DNA of 12,630 bases, from contig JBJXHH010000161.1 of assembly GCA_046160675.1 (NCBI GenBank), positions 1 to 12,630 on the forward strand, given 5' to 3'. Numbering within the stretch: the stretch's first letter is position 1; each line of letters begins with the position of its first letter. The stretch comes from JACMJP01 sp046160675 (GTDB lineage Bacteria; Bacteroidota; Bacteroidia; Chitinophagales; BACL12). Both the position numbers and the translations under genes were made by a program. A model generated the notes under the pieces. It ran no database searches and had not been told where the DNA came from. It was given only the letters and a program-made list of their open reading frames with translations. Shown here one piece after another: positions 1 to 5,686 of the stretch.

Positions 1-517
1 TAAGTGTATATCCCTTCTCTACCACATCAACCACTTTTCCTTTTAATTTCTCTGTGGGTGCAGGAACTTCCGTAATTGATTCCATGCTTTCAACATCAAA
101 ATCTTTTTCAATACAATCTATCTCCTTAAGGCCTTTTGCAGTGAGTATCTGGTATATTTTTTCGTTTATGAGTTGTATACCTTCTTTTACGGCCTGAATA
201 TCTTTTGCCTCCTCAATTACTGATTTCGCCCTGTCAATATCATCCAATGCAGGAAGCAATTCTTTTATCACATCCTGGCCGGCAGCTTTTATAAACTCAA
301 TGCGTTCTTTTGAAGTTCTGCGTTTGTAGTTTTCAAATTCAGCCAGTAGGCGGATGTATTTTTCTTTTTGTTCTTCCAATTCTTTTACAAAAGAAGATGT
401 TTCGTCTACGGTTTGTTCCTCAATTGGCAAATTAGCCCCCGAAACGGCTTGTTCATCAAGCTCAGCCTGCATTTCTTGTTCATTCATGTCTGTACCTTTT
501 TCCTGTTTTTTTGACAT
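1..517 (-). CDS. grpE: GrpE nucleotide exchange factor, 3' end cut by window edge
   Basis: GrpE is the cytoplasmic nucleotide exchange factor that releases ADP from DnaK (Hsp70). Translating the minus strand from the ATG at 517 gives 172 codons open to the window edge. The first ~45 residues are an acidic Glu/Gln-rich head typical of GrpE. Next comes the long coiled-coil, with the family signature LLAEFENYKRRTSKER around residues 56-71, then a helical part with LLPALDDIDRA near 85-95. The C-terminal beta domain begins with ITEVPAPTEKLKGKVVDVVEKGY near residues 151-171. Only the last stretch is missing (the usual end is near 180-200 residues). dnaJ often follows grpE and may lie beyond the edge. 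No CIRCE inverted repeat is visible upstream. The gene sits behind the terminator of the TlpA-like gene, so it probably has its own promoter. The identification is firm. Confidence 0.95.
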   Translation of the reverse strand, partial: MSKKQEKGTDMNEQEMQAELDEQAVSGANLPIEEQTVDETSSFVKELEEQKEKYIRLLAEFENYKRRTSKERIEFIKAAGQDVIKELLPALDDIDRAKSVIEEAKDIQAVKEGIQLINEKIYQILTAKGLKEIDCIEKDFDVESMESITEVPAPTEKLKGKVVDVVEKGYTL

Positions 518-540
518 ACTCTACCTTTTTAAAACGTTGG

Positions 541-593
541 TTTTATATAAAAAAATGATGCGGTGGAAGTCAAAAATACTGCCACCGCATCAT
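541..593 (-). terminator. Rho-independent terminator of the TlpA-like gene
   Basis: A perfect 12-bp inverted repeat (555-566 pairing with 582-593, arms ATGATGCGGTGG / CCACCGCATCAT) is separated by 15 bases. On the minus strand it is followed at once by a run of seven Ts (549-555) and more T-rich sequence. It begins 20 bases after the stop codon of the TlpA-like gene, as expected for its intrinsic terminator. On the plus strand no T-run follows, so it acts in one direction only. Confidence 0.85.
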
Positions 594-602
594 GGTTGCC
601 AA
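571..602 (-). promoter_or_regulatory. candidate grpE promoter inside the terminator loop
   Basis: On the minus strand TATTTTTG (571-578) matches the Bacteroidota -7 element TAnnTTTG exactly. A TTG (600-602, within TTTGG 599-603) lies 21 bases upstream as a -33 element. The -7 box falls in the loop of the terminator hairpin. Transcription would start near 563-566, about 50 bases before the grpE ATG. This is a consensus match only. Confidence 0.42.
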
Positions 603-613
603 ATTGTCACCGA

Positions 614-1162
614 TTATTTTAATTCCTTACGTAGCAAGGCTTCAAGGTCATTCGCTATCACATACCTGTTTGCTATATTGCCATCTCCGTCCACAAGAAA
701 GTATTTTGGAAGAGTATGTACATCATAGCTTATTGCAGCATCAGAAAACCAGCCTTTTAGGTCGTTTGCCTGGCTTGTCCAGGTGATTTTATCTTCCTGA
801 ATTGCTTTTAGCCATTTTTCTTTGTCGGTATCCAGGGAAACACTGAACACAGTAAATCCATCGCCATTTTTAAATTGTGTATCCTTAAAAATGTTTCGCA
901 AACGTTGAATTTCTTTATGATTTTTCCTTGCGTCAGTTGATGAGGATGACCAGAATTCTACTAACACAAGTTGCCCTTTGTTGTCTGAAAGCCGCACCGT
1001 CTCTCCTTGCATACCTTTTGAAACTATCTCAGGAGCTTTCTTTTTATTCTCAGATAATTGGGTTGGCTTCGAAGTGATACATCCTGAAAAAAGGAAAACA
1101 AAAGTGCATAAAACAGCACTTGTTTTCAAAGGTATGTTTTTGAGGAGTTTGTGTTTTATCAT
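614..1162 (-). CDS. TlpA/thioredoxin-fold lipoprotein lacking the CxxC active site
   Basis: The product is a predicted envelope lipoprotein of 182 residues with a TlpA/AhpC-like thioredoxin fold. The basic N-terminus (MIKHKLLKN) is followed by a hydrophobic stretch and the lipobox FSGC, with Cys28 as the lipidated residue. The fold is recognisable from LVLVEFW (65-71), VFSVSLDTDKEKW (105-117) and the cis-Pro loop HTLPKYFLVDGDGNI (149-163). Where TlpA proteins have WCGPC after the FW pair, this one has SSTDA (74-78, followed by Arg), and the predicted mature protein has no cysteine apart from the lipid anchor. It therefore cannot act as a thiol-disulfide oxidoreductase and is more likely a binding or structural protein. 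The reading frame can be extended to a TTG at 1189, but the ATG at 1162 gives a standard signal peptide and is preferred. It ends in a strong terminator. Its partner or substrate is unknown. Confidence 0.85.
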   Translation of the reverse strand: MIKHKLLKNIPLKTSAVLCTFVFLFSGCITSKPTQLSENKKKAPEIVSKGMQGETVRLSDNKGQLVLVEFWSSSSTDARKNHKEIQRLRNIFKDTQFKNGDGFTVFSVSLDTDKEKWLKAIQEDKITWTSQANDLKGWFSDAAISYDVHTLPKYFLVDGDGNIANRYVIANDLEALLRKELK

Positions 1163-1202
1163 TTTCAGATACTTTGAAAGTGAACTCAAAATAAAGGTTT
1201 AC

Positions 1203-1223
1203 AGACAACTTGCATCGTTGTCT
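1203..1223 (-). terminator. small hairpin after murA, possible weak terminator
   Basis: A 7-bp perfect inverted repeat (AGACAAC / GTTGTCT) has a 7-base loop and lies 46 bases past the murA stop. On the minus strand it is followed by a mixed T/A-rich stretch, not a clean T-run. It could be a weak terminator or an attenuator between murA and the TlpA-like gene, or chance. Confidence 0.25.
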
Positions 1224-1268
1224 TATTAACATGATGAATGTGAGCACATAAAAGTTGCAAAAGGAAAG

Positions 1269-2573
1269 TCAGATGCGGGTTATGTGAGCGCCCAGATCTT
1301 GCAGACGTTTGTCAATAAACTGGTAACCCCTGTCAATTTGTTCAACATTGCGGATTATGCTTTTTCCCTGGGCGGATAAAGCGGCAATGAGTAAGGCCAC
1401 ACCTGCCCTGATGTCCGGTGAACTCATTTCAATACCCCTGAGTTTAAACTGCCTTTCAATACCAATTACTGTTGCCCGGTGAGGGTCGCAAAGGATGATC
1501 TGTGCACCCATATCAATAAGTTTGTCAACAAAAAACAATCGGCTTTCGAACATTTTCTGGTGCACCAGAACGCTGCCTTTTGCCTGTGTAGCAACAACAA
1601 GGATAATGCTCAAAAGATCAGGGGTGAAGCCGGGCCAAGGGGCATCTGAAATTGTTAAAATTGAACCGTCAATGTATGAGGTTATTTCATACACATCTTG
1701 TGCTGGAACATACAGGTCGTCGCCTTTGAGTTCTAATACAATTCCAAGCTTCCTGAAAACTTCCGGAATAATACCGAGTTTTTCATATGCAACATTTTTG
1801 ATAGTGAGGGCAGATTGTGTCATTGCCGCAAGCCCTATAAAACTTCCCACTTCTATCATGTCTGGCAACATTCGGTGTTCAGTTCCTGCAAGTTTTTCAA
1901 CGCCATGTAAATGCAAAAGATTAGAACCTATTCCTTCAATCTTTGCCCCCATGCGTACAAGCATACTGCAAAGTTGCTGGAGGTATGGTTCGCATGCAGC
2001 ATTGTATATAGTGGTTGTTCCTTCAGCAAGTACAGCCGCCATGATGATGTTAGCAGTACCAGTAACTGATGCTTCATCAAGAAGCATATAACAACCTTTC
2101 AGCCGTTTTGCTTCAAGGGTATAAAAAGCATCATCTGTATCATAATTAAAGGAAGCGCCGAGTTTTTGAAAACCTATAATATGTGTATCTAACCTTCTGC
2201 GCCCGATCTTATCACCTCCTGGCTTTGGCATACTTGCAAATTGAAACCTGGCAAGCAGCGGCCCCATTATCATCACACTTCCCCGAAGGCGTTTACTTTT
2301 ATTTTTGAACTCAGGCGATTTTAAAAAAGTGATGTCAATGTCATCAGCTTGGAAGGTATAAGTATGAGCTTCTTTTTTCTCAATTTTTACACCTATATCC
2401 CCAAGTAATTCAATGAGGAGATTTACATCCTTTATGTCGGGAATGTTTGAAAGGGTAACTTTTTGTGGTGTGAGTAAAACGGCTGAAAGTATTTGCAGTG
2501 CCTCATTTTTGGCCCCCTGTGGCACAATTTCCCCGTTCAGTTTTTGGCCCCCAATAATTTCAAATGCATCCAT
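1269..2573 (-). CDS. murA: UDP-N-acetylglucosamine 1-carboxyvinyltransferase, Cys-to-Asp active site
   Basis: MurA transfers enolpyruvyl from phosphoenolpyruvate to UDP-GlcNAc, the first committed step of peptidoglycan synthesis in the cytoplasm. The 434-residue product has the full family length. It shows the substrate-binding QGAKNEALQI (19-28, with Lys22 and Asn23), the active-site loop PKPGGDKIGRRRLDTH (116-131), the catalytic-site Asp in GFTPDLL (315-321), DIRAG (387-391) and the C-terminal DRGYQFIDKRLQDLGA. The loop residue equivalent to E. coli Cys115, the target of fosfomycin, is Asp121 here. Asp variants of other MurA enzymes (Mycobacterium, Chlamydia, Borrelia) are active and fosfomycin-insensitive, so the same is expected here. 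The ATG overlaps the TAA of the upstream DUF4290 gene (TAATG), which indicates translational coupling. Confidence 0.96.
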   Translation of the reverse strand: MDAFEIIGGQKLNGEIVPQGAKNEALQILSAVLLTPQKVTLSNIPDIKDVNLLIELLGDIGVKIEKKEAHTYTFQADDIDITFLKSPEFKNKSKRLRGSVMIMGPLLARFQFASMPKPGGDKIGRRRLDTHIIGFQKLGASFNYDTDDAFYTLEAKRLKGCYMLLDEASVTGTANIIMAAVLAEGTTTIYNAACEPYLQQLCSMLVRMGAKIEGIGSNLLHLHGVEKLAGTEHRMLPDMIEVGSFIGLAAMTQSALTIKNVAYEKLGIIPEVFRKLGIVLELKGDDLYVPAQDVYEITSYIDGSILTISDAPWPGFTPDLLSIILVVATQAKGSVLVHQKMFESRLFFVDKLIDMGAQIILCDPHRATVIGIERQFKLRGIEMSSPDIRAGVALLIAALSAQGKSIIRNVEQIDRGYQFIDKRLQDLGAHITRI

Positions 2574-3241
2574 TAACCTCTCTTTTTAAAATTGCGATTG
2601 TTCTGCTTGAAACGGTTCTGGTTTTGTTTGAAATTTTTGTTTTTATGTTGCTGGTTCCTGTTTTGATTTCCTCCCAACGGGCGACGGTTAGAATTAGAAA
2701 GCGAATCGAGGTTGCTTTCTTCATCCAGACTTAATTCACCGCCTGAAAGAAAACGAATATCGTTTTTAATGGTATCATCTGTTACACTTTCACGGTTCCA
2801 GTTTTGATACACTAACTTCATGTAATTTCCAATGATATCAGTAAATGCCTGCTTCTTCTCAGGGTCATCAATATTTTTTGCTTTTTTGATAAGCGCTTCT
2901 ACAAACTTGCCATAATGCCTGAACTGTATGTTGCTCTTGGGGTATTTAACTTTTACGTTTTTCCTTACTAAAGTTTCCCGTTCAGGAATTGGGTATGGGG
3001 AATCTGCTTCCAGTTTAAAATCACTCATCATAAAAAGATGATCCCAGAGTTTATGCCGGAAGTCTTCTACATTACGGAGGCTTGGGTTGATGGAACCCAT
3101 AAGGTCAATAATATCTTGTACTATTTTCTGACGTTCTTCAGGGTCTTTAATTTCAATGGCAATATCAATCATTACCTGGATATTTCTGCCGTACTCCCGC
3201 AAAATGAGCCTGGGGCGCTGTGAGTTATAATTATGATCCAT
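2573..3241 (-). CDS. DUF4290 family protein with Asn/Gln/Arg-rich tail
   Basis: This 222-residue cytoplasmic protein (no signal peptide, no membrane segment) matches the DUF4290 family, which I know from Bacteroidota, where it commonly precedes murA. Its function is unknown. Residues 1-170 are a mostly helical, charged domain with conserved-looking LREYGRNIQ (14-22) and FRHKLWDHLFMMSDF (61-75). A second segment, YGKFVEALIKKAKNIDDPEKK (110-130), resembles YGRNIQVMIDIAIEIKDPEER (17-37), suggesting an internal duplication. From about residue 183 the protein is a low-complexity tail of Asn, Gln, Lys, Arg and Phe (HKNKNFKQNQNRF type). Such tails often bind nucleic acid, but that is inference. Its stop overlaps the murA start by one base. 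The family call is fairly sure; the role is open. Confidence 0.85.
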   Translation of the reverse strand: MDHNYNSQRPRLILREYGRNIQVMIDIAIEIKDPEERQKIVQDIIDLMGSINPSLRNVEDFRHKLWDHLFMMSDFKLEADSPYPIPERETLVRKNVKVKYPKSNIQFRHYGKFVEALIKKAKNIDDPEKKQAFTDIIGNYMKLVYQNWNRESVTDDTIKNDIRFLSGGELSLDEESNLDSLSNSNRRPLGGNQNRNQQHKNKNFKQNQNRFKQNNRNFKKRG

Positions 3242-3279
3242 TAAAAGTTATTGAGCAGTAAAGGTAGGGGTTCTTGGGG

Positions 3280-3292
3280 AAAGATACTTGTT
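3280..3292 (-). promoter_or_regulatory. candidate -7 promoter element upstream of DUF4290-murA
   Basis: On the minus strand this reads AACAAGTATCTTT. TATCTTTC matches TAnnTTTG at 7 of 8 positions and lies in the 65-base gap before the DUF4290 start. The same 13-mer occurs upstream of lemA (5188-5200). There is no good -33 TTG at the expected distance, so the call is weak. Confidence 0.3.
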
Positions 3293-3306
3293 ATAGAAAT
3301 ACCACA

Positions 3307-4068
3307 TCACCACCTTCCTCCTGCGCCGCCGCCGCCAAAGCCGCCACCGCCAAATCCGCCGAAACCGCCACCACCAAATCCTTTTCCGCCACCAAATCCC
3401 CCAAATCCACCACCCCAGTAAGTAGGCCCGCGGCGACTGTAAGTAACGCCTCCATTGCGGTTTATTTTGCCGAGTATGTACAGAACAATTATGATAATGA
3501 TGATCAAAAGCAGTAATCCGCCGAGGCTGAAACCTTCTGGTTTATCAGAAGCTGCGTCAAATTGTCCCTGTGTATAAAGCATCAGTTTATCAGTTCCTGC
3601 ATCAAGCCCTTCAAAATAATTCCCGTTTTTAAAATGCGGAACTATCACTTCATCAATCAACCGGTTAGCCCTTGCGTCAGGGATAAATTCTTCCACTCCC
3701 TTTCCGGTTGCAATAAAAATATTCCTGTCGTTTACAGCAACAAGAAGCAACACACCATTATCCTGATCTTTTCTCCCTATTCCCCAGTTGTCGCCTAAAG
3801 AAAATGCATAGTCAGAAATTTCAAAACCTTTCGTATCCTCAACAGTTACGATTGCTATTTGTGTAGAAGTGGAGTCATCAAAAGCTACCAGTTTGTTTTC
3901 AAGCACAGTTTCCTGCTCATCGTTTAGCACATCAGCAAAGTCATTTACTAATCTTTGTGGAGAGGGTTTTTGCGGCAGGTATTTTTCTGCAACCTGCGCA
4001 AAATTTATTTGCTGAAAACAGATGCAAACAAGAACCGCAAGTATTTTATTCTTCAAAAGAAATTTCAT
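3307..4068 (-). CDS. TPM-domain (YgcG-like) membrane protein with Gly-rich C-terminus
   Basis: This 253-residue protein has a signal peptide (MKFLLKNKILAVLVCICF..., cleavage likely after INFA at residue 24). A TPM domain follows (about 36-165), with the family hallmarks RLVNDFADVL (39-48), STQIAIVTVED (68-78), NWGIGRKDQDNGVLLLVA (94-111), IFIATGKGVEEFIPD (117-131) and PHFKNGNYFEGL (144-155). One membrane helix lies at 184-199 (LLLLIIIIIIVLYILG), and a Gly/Phe-rich tail ends in GGAGGRW. The usual topology places the TPM domain outside the inner membrane and the tail inside. TPM domains have been called phosphatases or repair factors (plant TLP18.3/Psb32), but the bacterial role is unsettled. 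The gene overlaps the preceding TPM gene by 23 bases and is the third of the lemA-TPM-TPM set. Confidence 0.9.
   Translation of the reverse strand: MKFLLKNKILAVLVCICFQQINFAQVAEKYLPQKPSPQRLVNDFADVLNDEQETVLENKLVAFDDSTSTQIAIVTVEDTKGFEISDYAFSLGDNWGIGRKDQDNGVLLLVAVNDRNIFIATGKGVEEFIPDARANRLIDEVIVPHFKNGNYFEGLDAGTDKLMLYTQGQFDAASDKPEGFSLGGLLLLIIIIIIVLYILGKINRNGGVTYSRRGPTYWGGGFGGFGGGKGFGGGGFGGFGGGGFGGGGAGGRW
3316..3414 (-). repeat. GGN/TTT codon-repeat tract encoding the Gly-rich tail
   Basis: The 3' end of the TPM gene is a degenerate run of glycine codons broken by Phe, encoding GFGG / GFGGGG units (residues 219-251). It looks like a simple-sequence tract, but it stays in frame and is a normal feature of YgcG/TPM proteins. 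It could vary in length by slippage. Confidence 0.8.
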
Positions 4069-4486
4069 CTGTCAGTTCGTTTCTGTCGCCCGGGGTGATC
4101 GGAAAATGTATGTTCAGTTGTTCACCGCTTTGCCTAATGCCTTGCAATAAACCCTCTAAAAACCTGCCTTTGCTGAATTCCTGCTGCATACCGTCTTTTA
4201 TCTCTTCCCAAAAATTTTCAGACACTTTCTTGTTGATGCCTTCGTCAGCAAGAATGGCAAACTGCCTGTCTTTTACAGCAAGATAAATGAGAACACCATT
4301 TTTGAGAGTTGTTGTTTTTAATTCGAGTTTTTGAAAAACAACGGCAGCCCTCTGCAGCACATCAGGCCCGCAACTTTCTTCAACATGCACTTTAATTTCG
4401 CCTGAAGTAACATTTTCAGCCTGTTGAATTGCTTTTACAATTTCCTGTTTTTGTGCATCAGTAAAAAAGTTGCGGGCAGACGGCAC
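4046..4486 (-). CDS. soluble single-domain TPM protein
   Basis: This 146-residue protein is essentially a bare TPM domain. NVTSGEIKVHVEESCG (residues 25-40) corresponds to the TstQiavv strand, LKNGVLIYLAVKDRQFAILADEGINKK (61-87) to the NGVLLLVA and glycine-loop region, and FSKGRFLEGLLQGI (104-117) to the conserved closing helix. It has no signal peptide and no membrane helix, so it should be cytoplasmic, unlike its TPM neighbour. The start is taken as the GTG at 4486: an in-frame TAA lies seven codons upstream, and no usable ATG occurs until well inside the domain. It follows lemA after 30 A-rich bases and overlaps the next TPM gene by 23 bases, so the three are almost certainly co-transcribed. 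Its biochemical activity is unknown. Confidence 0.88.
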   Translation of the reverse strand: MPSARNFFTDAQKQEIVKAIQQAENVTSGEIKVHVEESCGPDVLQRAAVVFQKLELKTTTLKNGVLIYLAVKDRQFAILADEGINKKVSENFWEEIKDGMQQEFSKGRFLEGLLQGIRQSGEQLNIHFPITPGDRNELTDEISFEE

Positions 4487-4516
4487 GGATTTTTTTTGTT
4501 TTTTTTAATTGACGAT

Positions 4517-5170
4517 TTATTTCTTTTCTTCTTCAGTATTAAAATCCACCTTGGGAGATTCTTCGCTGCCGGGCGATGCCTGGAACATGCTTCGTTTTGA
4601 AAAACCGAACATACCGGCGAAGAAATTATTCGGAAATTTCCTGATATAAGTATTGTATTGCTGTGTTGCTTCGTTAAACTCGTTTCTAGAAACATTGATC
4701 CTGTTTTCGGTTCCCTCCAGTTGCGCCTGTAGATCCCTGAAATTTTGCGTTGCCGTTAATTGCGGGTATTGTTCAACTGTAACTAATAAGCGGCTTAGTG
4801 CTGAACTTAAACCATCCTGCGCCTGCTGGAAAGCAGCGAATTGTTCTGGTGTGGCTGTACTTGGGTCGATTGTTATTTGTGTAGCTTTTGCCCTGGCTTC
4901 CACTACACCTATGAGTGTTTCCTGTTCAAAATCTGCTGCTCCTTTCACCGTTTCCACCAGGTTCGGGATCAGATCAGCTCTACGCTGATAAGAGCTTTGT
5001 ACATCAGCCCATTTCTTATTTGTGTTCTCATCATAAGTAACCATGCTGCGTTGCACATTTACGGCGCATCCGCCTATCATGAGTATGAGTAAAAGTAAAA
5101 TACCCAGGATAATAGCCCATGAAGGCAAGCCCCTGCGGTTGATTGGATTGGTTGGAGTTGTATCTGCCAT
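4517..5170 (-). CDS. lemA: LemA family membrane protein
   Basis: This 217-residue LemA-family protein has one N-terminal membrane segment (about 18-36, WAIILGILLLLILMIGGC). A helical domain follows with the family core YDENTNKKWADVQSSYQRRADLIPNLVETVKG (46-77), the FEQETL and VEARAKA helices (81-96), and RLLVTVEQYPQLTATQNFRDLQAQLEGTENRI (127-158), ending in a charged tail. IGGC at 32-35 could also act as a lipobox, so either a membrane anchor or a lipoprotein is possible. LemA's molecular function is not established. Its gene often neighbours TPM genes in Bacteroidota and other groups, and here it leads lemA-TPM-TPM. The ATG at 5170 is the natural start. Confidence 0.92.
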   Translation of the reverse strand: MADTTPTNPINRRGLPSWAIILGILLLLILMIGGCAVNVQRSMVTYDENTNKKWADVQSSYQRRADLIPNLVETVKGAADFEQETLIGVVEARAKATQITIDPSTATPEQFAAFQQAQDGLSSALSRLLVTVEQYPQLTATQNFRDLQAQLEGTENRINVSRNEFNEATQQYNTYIRKFPNNFFAGMFGFSKRSMFQASPGSEESPKVDFNTEEEKK

Positions 5171-5187
5171 GATTTTCAGTTTTTTGT

Positions 5188-5200
5188 AAAGATACTTGTT
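5188..5200 (-). promoter_or_regulatory. candidate -7 promoter element upstream of lemA
   Basis: The minus strand reads AACAAGTATCTTT, 17 bases before the lemA ATG. TATCTTTA fits TAnnTTTG at 7 of 8 positions. It is identical over 13 bases to the element upstream of DUF4290. No clear -33 TTG is present. Confidence 0.32.
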
Positions 5201-5257
5201 TTAAAATACGATTATTGACGAGGAGGAGATGGAAATATTTTACTGCCTGTTACAACT

Positions 5258-5288
5258 TTGAACCTTGTACTACGAACAAGTAACTTTG
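5258..5288 (+). promoter_or_regulatory. Bacteroidota-type promoter for the CMD-polA-CDF genes
   Basis: TAACTTTG (5281-5288) matches the -7 consensus TAnnTTTG exactly, and TTG (5258-5260) sits 20 bases upstream as the -33 element. The start would fall about 10 bases before the ATG at 5305. The sequence AACTTTGAAC occurs twice here (5254-5263 and 5282-5291), so each promoter element lies in one copy of a 10-base direct repeat. Confidence 0.55.
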
Positions 5289-5304
5289 AACAAATTTTTC
5301 AAAT

Positions 5305-5652
5305 ATGTCGCAACTGATTCATGAATTCAATACCTACCGTACAAAAATGAACGAGGTAATACTCTCTAAACAGAACAAAGTAATAAACAGGCTTTATAAC
5401 CTTGATACAAATACTTATATGGAAGGCGCTTTGCCTTCAAAAACAAAAGAAATGTTAGGGCTGGTATCCAGCATGGTGTTACGATGTGATGATTGCATAA
5501 AATATCACCTCAGCAAATGCCATGAAATGGGAGTAACCACTGATGAAATGTATGAGATATTTGCGGTTGCCAATATCGTGGGAGGAACAATAGTTATCCC
5601 ACATACAAGAAGGGCTGCTGAGTATTGGGAAGAATTGCAAAACGTCCAGTAA
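5305..5652 (+). CDS. carboxymuconolactone decarboxylase / AhpD-like family protein
   Basis: This 115-residue single-domain protein belongs to the CMD/AhpD fold. The diagnostic motif is RCDDCIKYHLSKC (60-72), where Cys61, Cys64 and His68 form the CxxC-xxx-H redox centre of the AhpD-like members. MVLRCDDCIKYH plus the following helix with MYEIFAVANIVGG (82-94) and PHTRRAAEY (99-107) completes the typical helix pair. The CxxC suggests a thiol-dependent antioxidant function, not a lactone decarboxylase, but the substrate cannot be told from sequence. It is cytoplasmic. polA begins 34 bases downstream with no terminator between, so the two are probably co-transcribed from the promoter at 5258-5288. 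Confidence 0.9.
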   Translation: MSQLIHEFNTYRTKMNEVILSKQNKVINRLYNLDTNTYMEGALPSKTKEMLGLVSSMVLRCDDCIKYHLSKCHEMGVTTDEMYEIFAVANIVGGTIVIPHTRRAAEYWEELQNVQ

Positions 5653-5686
5653 TTTATTTTAGTGCGATTAAACAAACCTGATTTTT

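Noticed and set aside
518..613. HrcA/CIRCE operator upstream of grpE
   Set aside because: The inverted repeat present is a terminator (ATGATGCGGTGG arms with a T-run) and does not match the CIRCE half-sites.
1163..1189. Nine-residue extension of the TlpA-like protein from a TTG
   Set aside because: The ATG at 1162 gives a normal basic signal-peptide start; the extension adds nothing recognisable.
1495..2091. 198-codon plus-strand open frame
   Set aside because: It is antisense to murA, which has full family conservation across the same bases.
3316..3414. Possible CRISPR-like or satellite repeat
   Set aside because: The periodicity comes from glycine codons in a conserved reading frame; there are no fixed repeats and unique spacers.
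3274..3516. Ala/Thr/Ser-rich plus-strand open frame of 80 codons
   Set aside because: It is the antisense shadow of the Gly-codon tract in the TPM gene.
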